A model generated the notes under the pieces. It saw only the letters and a program-made list of their open reading frames with translations. It was not told where the DNA came from and did not search any database. From NCBI GenBank assembly GCA_963747345.1, contig CAVVFA010000030.1, positions 248,001 through 312,000 on the forward strand: a stretch of DNA of 64,000 bases. Direction: 5' to 3'. Both the position numbers and the translations under genes were made by a program. Position 1 is the first letter of the stretch; each line of letters starts with the position of its first letter. Source of the stretch: GCA-2746795 sp963747345 (GTDB lineage Bacteria > Chloroflexota > Anaerolineae > Promineifilales > Promineifilaceae). Shown here in pieces: positions 17,791 to 27,318 of this stretch.

Positions 17791-18705
17791 ATGACACAAT
17801 CATCTGAATTTGAAACAAGTTACGCTACATTTGGCTTAAAACAATCGTATCATCAATTACGATATGCTTTGGGGAAACGTGGTGCATCCAAGGATGGCAT
17901 GACAATCCTTTTTGATACCGTGCTTGAATCAGAAAAGAGGATGGAATCCATCTACGGTGGCCCAATTGAAGACAAAGATATCCTTGAAATTGGCCCAGGC
18001 CAAGGCATGACACGAGCGTACTATTTTGGGCAGAAAAATCGGATTACCACACTCGATACAGATGTTATTGCGCGGGGAATAGATGTGCCAGCCTATTGGC
18101 AAATGCTGCATACAAATGGTATCGGACGAGTACTAAAGTCATTTGGGCGTGAACTCATCATAGGGCGCAAAGACCGATCAACATGGGCAGACATCATTGG
18201 CGCCAAAAAGTTAACTGCGCCAGAAAATTTATATGGCGATATTTGCCAGGAAGTTCCCAAAGAAAACGCCTTTGATGTCGTGATGAGTTGGTCAGTTTTT
18301 GAGCATGTTCCTGATCCAGACGCCGCATTAGACAATATTTTAAGAGCATTACGACCGGGTGGTATTTTTTATATCAGCTTACATCTATACACATCAAATT
18401 CTGGGCATCATGATATACGTGCTTTTACAGGCAATGAATATGCCTTGCCATTATGGGGCCACTTGCGGCCGTCTACCCAAGATATGATCACCCCTAGCTC
18501 TTATTTAAATGAATGGCGACTGTCACAATATCGGGAAACGTTTTCTGCAAAAGCGCCAGGCCATGTGGAAATTCTTGAGAAATTTGAACATCCAGAAGTA
18601 TTTGGCCCCGCGCTTCAAGGAGAACTTCGTGAAGAATTAGCCGATTACGATGACGATGAACTGCTTACCGTTAATGTTGTCTATATCGGTAAAAAACCGG
18701 AATAA
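17791..18705 (+). CDS. Class I SAM-dependent methyltransferase
   Basis: 304 residues. Motif I DILEIGPGQGMTRAY near residue 65, motif II-like TTLDTDV, and FDVVMSWSVFEHVPDPDAALDNILRALRPGGIFYISLH in the core. There is an N-terminal helical extension of about 55 residues (ATFGLKQSYHQLRYALGKRG) and an insert around the GFGREL region. It resembles UbiE-type or glycan-linked small-molecule methyltransferases; the substrate is not evident. It stands alone between the yqeB gene and the xdh genes, on the opposite strand, with its own terminator. Confidence 0.8.
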   Translation: MTQSSEFETSYATFGLKQSYHQLRYALGKRGASKDGMTILFDTVLESEKRMESIYGGPIEDKDILEIGPGQGMTRAYYFGQKNRITTLDTDVIARGIDVPAYWQMLHTNGIGRVLKSFGRELIIGRKDRSTWADIIGAKKLTAPENLYGDICQEVPKENAFDVVMSWSVFEHVPDPDAALDNILRALRPGGIFYISLHLYTSNSGHHDIRAFTGNEYALPLWGHLRPSTQDMITPSSYLNEWRLSQYRETFSAKAPGHVEILEKFEHPEVFGPALQGELREELADYDDDELLTVNVVYIGKKPE

Positions 18706-18751
18706 TTCAGACATTAAAAGTTGCTCAATTGAGAGCTAAAAGAAATGAAAA

Positions 18752-18780
18752 AGCCTGCGGCGATAATCTCGCCGCAGGCT
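18752..18780. terminator. Bidirectional intrinsic terminator
   Basis: Perfect 12-bp stem (AGCCTGCGGCGA and its complement) with a 5-base loop, flanked by A tract on one side and T tract on the other. It serves the methyltransferase (plus) and the hydroxylase large subunit (minus). Confidence 0.95.
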
Positions 18781-18813
18781 TTTTTGTACCCAGATTTTAT
18801 AGTGGAACAGAAT

Positions 18814-21061
18814 CTAGCCGTGTTCTTTCAGTTTTGCCACGACTTTGTATGGCATGAGCGGAATCTCGTCGAACCAGATGCCCGTGGCATCATGCAGGGC
18901 GGCAATAATGGCGGGAGCCAGCGGCAAGAAGGGCATTTCGGCCATGCCACGTGCCCCCCAGGGGCCAATCGGGTCTGGTATTTCCATGATGATGGATTCG
19001 ACATGGGTGGGTATGTCTTTGATGCCAGGAATGAGGTATTGGCTCAAGTAAGGATTAAGAATGCGGCCATCTTTGAGCTGTAAATTTTCCATCAGCGCGT
19101 AGCCATGCGCTTGCACCACAGCCCCTTCAATCTGCCCTTCAACCAGCATGGGGTTGATGGCTTTGCCCACGTCATTGGCACAAACCACGCGGTCGATGCG
19201 GATGTGGCCGGTTTCCACATCTACCGTTAGCTCAACGGCTTCGGCAACATAACCATAGGCAAAGTTGGGCATACAAACGCCCGTTTCCGGGTCATAGGGT
19301 TGAGTCGGGAGGCGGAATATATTTTTCATGGGCGATGGCCGGGCGTTCCTCGTTTTGCCATTTCTCCAACGCTTTTTCGGCAGCCTGGCGAATGGAATTG
19401 CCTGCCATAAAGGTCATGCGCGAAGCCGAGACGGAGCCGGAATTGCCACTGCTGGCTGTGTCGGACATGTCGATTTCAACGAGAGCTACATCTACATTAA
19501 CGGCCGTTGCTGCCATTTGTTTGAGCGCGGTGTGAGACCCTTGTCCCACCTCGGCGGCGGCGTGGTGCAAAATCACCTTCTCGATTTCTTTTCCGCCGTG
19601 TAACTCAATAATCGCTTCACAATTCTCTGGAGCGCCAAAAGAAAAGCCAACATTCTTAAACGAACAGGCAATGCCTCGCCCTCTTTTTAACGATTGAGGA
19701 TTAGAGACTAAAGATTGTACGCTGGAAAACTGTCCACCGTTCACTGTTAACTGTTCACTGTTAACTGATAACTGTTCACTGCCCCAGCCAACCCGTTCCG
19801 CACAAGTTTCAAGCACTTCGGTCAGACTGACGCCTTTGGGCATAGGCGTTTGCACGGTGAGCATACTGCCGTCTTTCAGGATATTTTTCAGACGTAGTTC
19901 AACGGGGTCGATGCCCAGCATTTCAGCCAGCTTGTTCATCTGGTTTTCGGCGGCAAATGCCCCTTGTGGGCCGCCAAATCCTCGAAAAGCACCGCCAGGC
20001 ACGTTGTTGGTGGTGATGGCGTAGCTGTCGAGGTGGGCGTTGGGGATTTCGTAGGGGCCAGTGACCATGAGGTGGAAGTTGCCCAACACTTTGGTGCTGG
20101 TGTAGGCATAAGCGCCACTATTCATGAACACTTCGGCGGAAACGGCCGTTATCATGCCATCATTTGTCGCGCCCCACTTTGTTTTAACCACCGCCTCGTG
20201 CCGTTTGTGATGGCCGCGAATCGAATCTTCGCGGGACCAAACCATGCGCACAGGGCGGTCAATCCCTCGTTCATGCAAACGCATCGCCGCCAGCCCCAGC
20301 ACAATCTGCAGTGACATATCCTCCCGTCCACCAAAGGCACCGCCAATGGCTGGATAGATGATGCGCACTTTCTCCAGCGGCAAACCCAAAGAGTGAGCTA
20401 CTTGTTCCTGGTCTTCGTGTGTCCACTGCCCGCCAATTTCGATAGTAACGCGCCCTTCCTCATCCATATAACTGAGGCCCGCTTCTGGCTGGAGATACGC
20501 ATGTTCCTGATAAGGCAAGTGATATTCGCTTTCCACAACCACATCGGCTTCTGCCCAGCCAGCCTCCATATCTCCTTTGCGAATCTGATATTTCTTGAGG
20601 ATATTGGTGCCATCAGCGCGGTTGACAATGACCTCATCCTTCATCGCCTCAAACATATCGGTGACGATGGGCAACTGTTCCCACTGAATCTGAATCTTGG
20701 CGCAGGCAATAGCCGCCGCTTCTTCCGTTTCCGCCACGACGAGAGCCACATGGTCACATTCCCACAAGCTGATATCGCTGTAAGGTTTGGGGCTGCCGAG
20801 ACCTACAAAAACGGGTTGATCTGGCACGATGAGGCCATATTCGTTGACAGGCACATCTTTTGCTGTGAAAACAGCAACAACACCAGGAACGGCTTCTGCG
20901 GCCGCTATATCCATCGACAGCATACGGGCATGGGGTTGCTCGCTAAATAGCACTTTGCCATATAACAGGTTTTCTGGCGACCGGTCGCCAGAGTATTCAG
21001 CAAGCCCTGAAACTTTTCCTTTAGCATCCACACGCGGGATGGATTGGGTGTTAATTGTCAT
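18814..21061 (-). CDS. Molybdenum hydroxylase large subunit (xanthine dehydrogenase/CO dehydrogenase family), frameshifted
   Basis: About 750 residues. Binds molybdopterin cytosine dinucleotide and catalyses hydroxylation of a purine, aldehyde or similar substrate. N-terminal domain: KVSGLAEYSGD, PGVVAVFTAKDVP. Core: HEDQEQVAHSLGLP, GGAFGGREDMSLQI (cofactor binding), GGAFRGFGGPQGAFA, and VGQGSHTALKQMAATAV. The C-terminal PDPIGPWGARGMAEMP carries the region of the catalytic Glu (GARG then E). The frame breaks near 19306 (one extra G). No CSFR-type CO dehydrogenase loop is seen, so it is not a CO dehydrogenase. A heptamer repeat (19692-19781) has added about 30 residues in frame. Confidence 0.85.
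19692..19781. repeat. Heptamer arrays inside the hydroxylase large-subunit gene
   Basis: Two arrays: four units of GATTGAG/GATTAGA type at 19692-19719, then six and a half units of ACTGTTC/ACTGTTA type at 19736-19781. Translated in the gene's frame they give a heptapeptide repeat, SEQLSVN then SEQLTVN, because three 7-base units equal seven codons. Confidence 0.9.
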
Positions 21062-21164
21062 AGAGTTCTCTCTGCTTAATACGAAACACGTGTGTGACGG
21101 TAAAAAATCTTAAAAACTGATAACCGTGACACCTTGAAGGTTGCCAACTTGTTCCAATGCCCGA

Positions 21165-21506
21165 CTATTCTTCATACGGGTTTTTTGAATGCGAATGAAG
21201 AGATGCTTCTCCTGTCCGCCGCCGTCCTTCCGGACTGGCAATCATAAATCCAAACATCAGGAATGATTGCATAATAACGACAACAAAGAGGATCAGAACT
21301 GCCATAATTACCCAATTAGGAACCTGTCTAGGAAGACCCATACTGTAGAAAGTGCTGTATCTTAAAACGTTTGTGTCAAAGACATATTTCACTAAAAAGT
21401 AGGCAGCTACAGTTGTGATTGCCAGCCAAATAAAGGCGATAATAGTTTTGCCTGTCATGCCTTGACGTGCTGCAGTTTCTTCATCTCTCTTCTTTTCAAG
21501 TCTCAT
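21165..21506 (-). CDS. Small two-helix membrane protein within the hydroxylase gene cluster
   Basis: 113 residues. Charged N-terminus, then two membrane segments (TIIAFIWLAITTVAAYFLV and WVIMAVLILFVVVIMQSF), and a polar tail RRTGEASLHSHSKNPYEE. No family recognised. It lies on the same strand between the FAD/2Fe-2S subunit (ending 21575) and the large subunit (starting 21061). Such a gene is not part of known xdh operons, so it is either an accessory membrane tether or an inserted cargo. Confidence 0.6.
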   Translation of the reverse strand: MRLEKKRDEETAARQGMTGKTIIAFIWLAITTVAAYFLVKYVFDTNVLRYSTFYSMGLPRQVPNWVIMAVLILFVVVIMQSFLMFGFMIASPEGRRRTGEASLHSHSKNPYEE

Positions 21507-21574
21507 AGTACATCTCCAAAAATGGGTGTGGGGTGGCTTTGTAAGGCCACCAACCAGCCACAGCTATATCGGTT

Positions 21575-23014
21575 TTAGGATGCCGCTTCAGCCGCTTTTT
21601 CCACAGCCTCGATAATCTTGTAATAACCGGTGCAACGACATAAATTGCCAGCAAAGGCTTGTTGAATTTGAGCCAATTCTGGGGAAGGATTTTCTTCAAG
21701 CAGCATGGCGCCTGACATTAAAAAGCCAGGAATACAGTAGCCGCATTGCACAGCGCCCGTGTCGATAAAGGCTTGTTGCAGTGGATGAAGTGTGCCATTA
21801 GTCGCCAAGCCTTCGATGGTGGTGATGGTGGCGTTATGGGCACGGGGCGCTGGAACCAGGCAAGACATGACGGCCATGCCATCTAAAATAATGGTGCAAG
21901 CGCCACATTCGCCTTCAGCACATCCTTCTTTGGTTCCGGTGAGATAGCCTTCATCGCGCAGCCAGTGGAGGAGTGTTTTGTGTATGCCGCCAACGGCCGT
22001 TATCTTTTTACCATTCACCGTTGCTGTAATCACCCCATCTTTATCATGACTAGCTGTAAACTCAGAGCCAGTGGGGAATTCGCCATGAGTATCGCCCCAG
22101 AGCATGGTGGGGGCTTGCGGCCAAGTGGTCCGTTCTGCCCCGTCACGCAGGGCGGCGAGGGCGCGTTTTGTGAGTACGCCCACCATTTCCGTGCGATAGA
22201 CGGCTGGCCCGCGCACATCGTCGATGGGGGTGGCGGTGGCTGCCGCCAAGCGGGCGGCTTCGGCGATGGTTTCATCGGTCAACTGTTTGCCGACGAGATA
22301 CGATTCTGCTTTGGGGGTGGGAATGATGGTGGGCGCGACACAGCCCTGGGTGATGGCGGCTTGTTTCACCGTTTCGCCATCCGCCTCAAAATCGAGAATC
22401 AGCGCCAGGTGGATGACGGAGATGGCCTGGGCACGGCGCAAGCCGAGTTTCACAAACACACCGCGAGCGGTGGCCGGCATGGGGGCAAAGCTGATGTCTA
22501 CCAGCATTTCATCTGGCTGCATGACGGTTTTGCGCACGCCTGTGTAAAACTCGGAAAGCGGCACTTTTCTCTCCCCGTTGACTGAGGCCAGGGTGACGGT
22601 TGCATTTAACGCCCACAGCGGCGAGATGGTGTCGTTGGCGGGGCTGCCGGTGATGATGTTGCCCGCCACGGTGGCGCGGTTGCGCAGCTGCGGCGAGGCA
22701 ACTTCTCAGCAAGCCTGAGCCAGCGGGAGTGCTTGTGCCACCAGCAGCGGCGACGCGATGACCTGATTATGGGTCACGAGCGGGCCGAGGTGGATGGTGC
22801 CATCGTCGTCTTGGCTAATTTTGTTGAGGCCAGGGAGACGGGTGATGTCGATGAGCATGTGGCAGTTGCGGCGTTGTCCCCGTTCCAGTTCCAGAAGCAG
22901 GTCTGTTCCACCAGCTACAAGTCGAGCAAAACGGCCGTTTTTAGCCAGCAGTTTCAAGGTTTCATCAAGGGTGGTTGGTGTTTCGTAACGTGAAATGGTG
23001 TGTGGTTGGTTCAT
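21575..23014 (-). CDS. Molybdenum hydroxylase FAD and [2Fe-2S] subunit fusion, with in-frame TGA
   Basis: About 480 residues if read through. Residues 1-100: FAD-binding domain (LVAGGTDLLLELERG, LGPLVTHNQVIAS). After the in-frame TGA at 22706-22708 come RNRATVAGNIITGSPANDT and the CO-dehydrogenase flavoprotein C-terminal domain. The last 150 residues are a ferredoxin-like plus alpha-helical [2Fe-2S] pair: EGCAEGECGACTIILDG, and GYCIPG, NLCRCTGY. Together with the large subunit this gives a two-component electron-transfer chain, molybdenum to FeS to FAD. The FAD-then-FeS order is the reverse of that in eukaryotic xanthine dehydrogenase. The TGA sits in the same frame on both sides, unlike the frameshifts elsewhere. 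Confidence 0.82.
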
Positions 23015-23093
23015 AGCTCAAGTATTCATTTAAGCGGCTCAGGTGTCAAGTGTTTTTGATAGGAAAATCGGGGCAGACGGTTGAAATCTTGGC

Positions 23094-23901
23094 TTAATTG
23101 CTCAGGCGTTTGCCTGTTCCTTGGCGGCGCAGCATGATGATTTCGGCCATGATGCTAATGGCAATTTCGTTGGGGTCTTCGGCGTTGAGTTCCAGGCCGA
23201 TGGGAGAATGAAAACGTGCCAAATCGGCTTCTGTGAGGCCATCTTCTTGCAGCAGGCGGATGGTTTCGGCCCAACGGCGGCGACTGCCCATCACGCCAAT
23301 GTAGGGTGCGGGTGACTGGGCGAGGGTGGGCAGAATGTGGCGATCTACGGTTACATTGCGGGTGACGACGACGACGAATGTGTTGCCGCGTGATGGGGGC
23401 TGTTTTTTGCACGTCTTCAATGCTGCCGGGAATGTAGATGTCTGCTTCGGGGATGACGTCTGGCGAGACGAGTTCAGGGCGGTCGTCGCTGACGACGACG
23501 CGGTAGCCCATCCATTTGGCGAGGCTGGCAACGGCTTGCCCCACATGGCCGCAGCCCAGCACCAAGACGGTGGCTGGCGGCTGATACCGTTCGCAATACA
23601 CTTCTAGCTCGCCGCCGCATACGCCGGGGTCGCCGCGCTCGGCGTCGACGAGGGTGTAGGGGATGGTGCGCGGTTGTCCGTCTTGCAGCACTTCTTGGGC
23701 GATGGTGCGCACCCGTGCTTCTAATTCGCCGCCGCCGATTGTGCCACTGGAACGGCCGTTTTCGTAAAATATCATCTTGGCACCTGCATGGCGGGGGGTG
23801 GAGCCGCGTGTTTTGATGATGGTCGCCAGCACCACGGTTTCGCCAGCTTCTTGGGCGGCAAGGAGTTTAGCTACGATTTGGGGATTGGTATCGTTACTCA
23901 T
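23094..23901 (-). CDS. XdhC/CoxI-family molybdenum cofactor insertion protein, frameshifted
   Basis: About 268 residues. N-terminal XdhC domain: VVLATIIKTRGSTPRHAGAKM and GTIGGGELEA, then the Rossmann domain: TVLVLGCGHVGQAVASLA and SDDRPELVSPD. After a break near 23397 (one extra C): NTFVVVVTRNVTVDR, YIGVMGSRRR, HSPIGLELNAEDPNEIAISIMAEII. XdhC binds the molybdenum cofactor, protects it during sulfuration, and loads it onto the apo-hydroxylase. It starts 7 bases after the upstream lipoprotein stop. Confidence 0.88.
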
Positions 23902-23907
23902 AAAAAA

Positions 23908-24334
23908 TCATTGAGGATTGAGACACCAGCCAGCGACCCAGCCAGTTCGTCCATCGGAACGTTGCAGGAGGAAAAAGGTTTGGGGGAATTGTTCTCCAGT
24001 CAATACAACCTGGACTACCTCTTCTGTTGAGCCGACGATGGGTAAGGTGTACTCAGCCTGGAAGGTCATTTGGTGGTCTTGCACAGGCGGGGTGGTCGGG
24101 GTGACCTAAAATGACGGATTCATTTCCAGCTATGGTTTTGCCACATTGGCCTCTGGCGGCACATTCTTCACTGCACACCAGGGTGCCTTGTTGTTGGGGA
24201 GCGCCTTCTACAACGGGCGCTTCATCGCCGCCCCGACTACATCCCAAGACAACTAGCAGAAAAAAAAGAGCCAGCCCAAATAGGCTGACTACTGATTTGT
24301 GTTGATGCGGATGAATGAGAAACGGCCGTTTCAC
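23908..24334 (-). CDS. Putative small lipoprotein, frameshifted
   Basis: About 140 residues. A type II signal peptide ends in VLGCSRGG. The mature region has a Cys-rich stretch (LVCSEECAARGQCG) and ends in WVAGWCLNPQ. The frame breaks near 24085 (extra base); repair joins to the second half containing PIVGSTEEVVQVVLTGEQF. The GTG at 24334 has GGAGG close upstream. Function unknown. Its close coupling to xdhC is consistent with co-transcription, but no link to molybdenum is evident. Confidence 0.6.
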
Positions 24335-24404
24335 GGAGCCTCCGATGATGATTTTCAATGAACTTTTTGTACGGTATTGTTCTGCTGTGTAAACTGCGGA
24401 GAAA

Positions 24405-24812
24405 TTAACGCCAATCCCAGATGGCTTCCCCATCTAAGACACGCTGCACTTGTGTTGGGAAGGCCGTTGATTTTAACGGTTTGCTGATGAACCCATTAAA
24501 ACCGGCGTCGCGGGCTTTTTGCACATCTTCTTCAAATGTACCGGCGGTGACGGCCACAACTTTTGCCCCAGCTAATATGGGATTACTTCTAACGGCTTCA
24601 AGCAGTTCAAAACCACTCCTTCCCGGCATATTAATGTCAACCAGAAACAGGTCTACTTGCGGCAGTTTGGGGGCAAATTCTAAGGCGGCATCGGCGGATT
24701 TGCGTGAATAACATTGGTCAGCACCACCTAAGCGCAACAAATCCATCGTGACGAGCAGCGCGTTCGGGTCGTCTTCAACAACTATGATGTAAGCATCAGC
24801 TAGAGAGGTCAT
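24405..24812 (-). CDS. Single-domain response regulator
   Basis: 135 residues, a lone receiver domain. VVEDDPNA carries the acidic pocket, LFLVDINMPGRSG holds the phosphoacceptor Asp, VVAVTAG supplies the Thr, and FISKPLK the Lys. No output domain, so it probably acts by protein contact, either in a phosphorelay or as a diffusible target like CheY. The histidine kinase encoded immediately upstream on the same strand (24900-26300) is the likely partner. Confidence 0.92.
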   Translation of the reverse strand: MTSLADAYIIVVEDDPNALLVTMDLLRLGGADQCYSRKSADAALEFAPKLPQVDLFLVDINMPGRSGFELLEAVRSNPILAGAKVVAVTAGTFEEDVQKARDAGFNGFISKPLKSTAFPTQVQRVLDGEAIWDWR

Positions 24813-24899
24813 AAATTTTTAATCCAAAATATCAGATTTGATAGGTAATTTTATGTGGCGAGTGTATCAAAATAGAAGGGTATCATCAATGATTAAGCC

Positions 24900-26300
24900 C
24901 TAAGCGAGTTCAAGTAGGGGCAAAACGGCCGTTTCTTCTGCTTCATGAAGGGGAAGTGAAATGGTAAACGTACTACCTTTGCCTACTGTACTCGTAACGG
25001 TGAGCGATCCCCCGTGCCGTTCAATAAGATGTTTGGTAATGGGCAGTCCTAAACCAGTGCCAATCCGTTTACGGGCGGCCGTTTCATCAACCTGTCGGAA
25101 CTCTTCAAAAATCGCTTGATGATATTCTGGCGGAATGCCAATACCGGTATCTTCAACCGAAATAGTAAGCGTTTTGGAGCTAGGGATGACACGCAAAGCT
25201 ATATGGCCTTTTTCTGTATATTTCGCCGCATTGCCTAATAAGTTAATCAATGATTGCTTGATGCGCATTTGATCGACAGTTACAATCGGCCATTCATCAG
25301 GATATTCTCGCTCAAGCTCAATTTCGTAGTCTTTGTCTAACAACAAGCCTCGGGTACTGGTCATCGCCTCTTCGCAAATGTGATAGAGGTGTGTTTTTTC
25401 AAGGTGGAGCTTGAATTCACCCGATTCGATTTGAGCCATATCCAGCAAATCGTTCAAGACAGTCAATAAATGCCAGCCAGATTGTTCGATGCGTCCCAGG
25501 TAATCTTTTTGCCCATCAGTTACTACACCACGACCGCCCAAGGTTAAGATATGGGCAAAGTTTACAATGGAGTTCAAAGGTGTACGCAACTCATGACTGA
25601 CGTTGTTCATGAAGCGTGTACGCAAATCTCTTTCGCCAATGGCATCCTGCCGAGCTAAGTCCAGTTGACTGTTCATGAAGTTCAAACGGCCGTTTGTCAT
25701 TCGTAATTCTTCTTGTGTGCTAAATAAATCATCACGCCGTTGTTGGGCACGCAAGTGTAAATGACTTGTCGATTCGACAGCAATTTGCCATTCAACTGCA
25801 CTCAAGTAGGCAACCAAACTGAGCAAAAAGTTAATGGCGATGGGAGGTAAAAAATTGAGCAGTGTGTACACAGAGAGTTCGCCAATAAACCAGAAACCAA
25901 TCATCATGAATAATAAAGATAAACCCCAAGTAATAAAACCAGAGGATGGCGGTAAAATCATGCTGGAAATTATGATAAATAGACCGTAAAGATACGGATA
26001 GACACCTATACTATCTGGGTTATAATGGCTCATCATCACGAGTGTAATCATGACAAGATTGAGAATAGTAAAGATCCATCCACCCACTTCTTGATTGCCG
26101 CGCTTAATAAGGTTCCAGGCCACAACGATGCCAATTGGCCCCAAAATAGCATAAGCAAGAAACTGCCATCCATCTGCAAACCCGTATGTTACAGCAACTG
26201 CCAAACCGGTAAATATGATAATAATAGCAGTGACTGGGAAGATTATTTGACTGGAATCTGCACGTAGTTCTTGCCGGTATTCTTGATCCATAATGGCCAT
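24900..26300 (-). CDS. Membrane-bound sensor histidine kinase
   Basis: 466 residues. Five or six hydrophobic segments in the first 165 residues form an integral membrane sensor without a large extracellular loop. A short coiled coil (about 180-215) leads to the DHp domain: NNVSHELRTPLNSIVNF, then the ATPase: NLLGNAAKYTEKGH (N box), VEDTGIGIP (G1), and GTGLGLPITKHLI (G2). The stimulus is unknown. It is probably co-transcribed with the receiver protein at 24405-24812. The 390-bp gap upstream (26301-26694) contains a terminator for the opposite neighbour and no other gene. Confidence 0.92.
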   Translation of the reverse strand: MAIMDQEYRQELRADSSQIIFPVTAIIIIFTGLAVAVTYGFADGWQFLAYAILGPIGIVVAWNLIKRGNQEVGGWIFTILNLVMITLVMMSHYNPDSIGVYPYLYGLFIIISSMILPPSSGFITWGLSLLFMMIGFWFIGELSVYTLLNFLPPIAINFLLSLVAYLSAVEWQIAVESTSHLHLRAQQRRDDLFSTQEELRMTNGRLNFMNSQLDLARQDAIGERDLRTRFMNNVSHELRTPLNSIVNFAHILTLGGRGVVTDGQKDYLGRIEQSGWHLLTVLNDLLDMAQIESGEFKLHLEKTHLYHICEEAMTSTRGLLLDKDYEIELEREYPDEWPIVTVDQMRIKQSLINLLGNAAKYTEKGHIALRVIPSSKTLTISVEDTGIGIPPEYHQAIFEEFRQVDETAARKRIGTGLGLPITKHLIERHGGSLTVTSTVGKGSTFTISLPLHEAEETAVLPLLELA

Positions 26301-26540
26301 TCTAACCTATGGGAAACGTATCATCCGTTTATAGGGAGTGAATTTTTCATGAAGGCGTGTCCTGCTTCTTCCAAGAAATCCTTCCCCTATTTGTTACCTT
26401 GACGGTACCTTAACCCTTAAAATTCTTGTTAAGTCTTTCATTATATTAAATACGAATCTAAATTACAGCGGGAAAAGTGTACCAGTGGAGTCTCGTCATT
26501 TTTTTTGAAAGCGTCATCAATACAGCGTAACAAAAACAGC

Positions 26541-26578
26541 AGCCCCGCAGTATCGAAAATTCTTGACACCGCGGGGCT
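26541..26578 (-). terminator. Hairpin terminator after the methyltransferase gene
   Basis: AGCCCCGC at 26541-26548 pairs with GCGGGGCT at 26571-26578. Read on the minus strand the hairpin is followed by a T-rich run, placing it at the end of the glycosyltransferase-methyltransferase pair. Confidence 0.65.
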
Positions 26579-26694
26579 ACTTAAATGTTCTGTTTGTCTT
26601 GGTTGTGAGGTATCTTCTCAATATTCAGGTCTTTGCCGCGATCTATTGAGATGTCACGTTGTGAGGAGAGGATGTTAAAAACAAACGGCCGTTG

Positions 26695-27318
26695 TTACTT
26701 TTTGCGGGCCAGGGCCATTTGCCAGGGGAAGGAGTAGCCGTGCCAAAGGATATCAACAACACCGGAAAGCATTTGCCGGAAGGCTCGACCGCTGTAATTG
26801 TGAAGATGCTCTGGGTCATTTCCCCATTGTCCTATATGTTTGCCCCGTAGGAAATTTGCTCCCCGGAAGTATGGCTCATGAGGCACACTCATAATTAAAT
26901 ATTCTGATGAGACACGGGCTAATTCACGGACGCCAACGGCCGAGTCTGGGATATGTTCTAAAACTTCCAAGCAGGTGACTAAGGGAAACGAGTTGTCTGC
27001 GTAGGGTAAGGCGTGGATGTCGGCCACATTGGCCCGAAGTTGCGGAATGAGGTTGGCTCGTGACCATTGAATGGCCTCGAAGCTAAAATCTGCTCCGGTA
27101 TAGTCGAGATTTTGCCCTTGTCCCTGAAGAAATTCTAATAAGAACCCTTCGCCGCAACCAGCATCCAACATGCGGTTAACACCCGTCTGCTGAATTAAGC
27201 CCGCAATTTTCTGATGAAAATTCTGGATGAGGGCTGCTTGGTATTTGTTTGGATTTGTATGTTTTTGTAAATTGCCATGTCTTGCGTTGATTTGTTCTTC
27301 TTCTCTTGTCATTGCCAT
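26695..27318 (-). CDS. SAM-dependent methyltransferase, class I
   Basis: 207 residues. MLDAGCGEGFLLEFL is motif I, TGADFSFEAI motif II, PLVTCLEVLEHIP motif III/IV, and YLIMSVPHEPYF follows. Short C-terminal tail. It overlaps the glycosyltransferase gene by 10 bases on the same strand and probably acts on the same glycan or lipid-linked sugar; the exact substrate is not visible. Confidence 0.82.
   Translation of the reverse strand: MAMTREEEQINARHGNLQKHTNPNKYQAALIQNFHQKIAGLIQQTGVNRMLDAGCGEGFLLEFLQGQGQNLDYTGADFSFEAIQWSRANLIPQLRANVADIHALPYADNSFPLVTCLEVLEHIPDSAVGVRELARVSSEYLIMSVPHEPYFRGANFLRGKHIGQWGNDPEHLHNYSGRAFRQMLSGVVDILWHGYSFPWQMALARKK

Noticed and set aside
22706..22708. TGA read as selenocysteine
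   Set aside because: The site is in the FAD domain, not the active site, and no SECIS-like hairpin is obvious; kept only as a finding to check.
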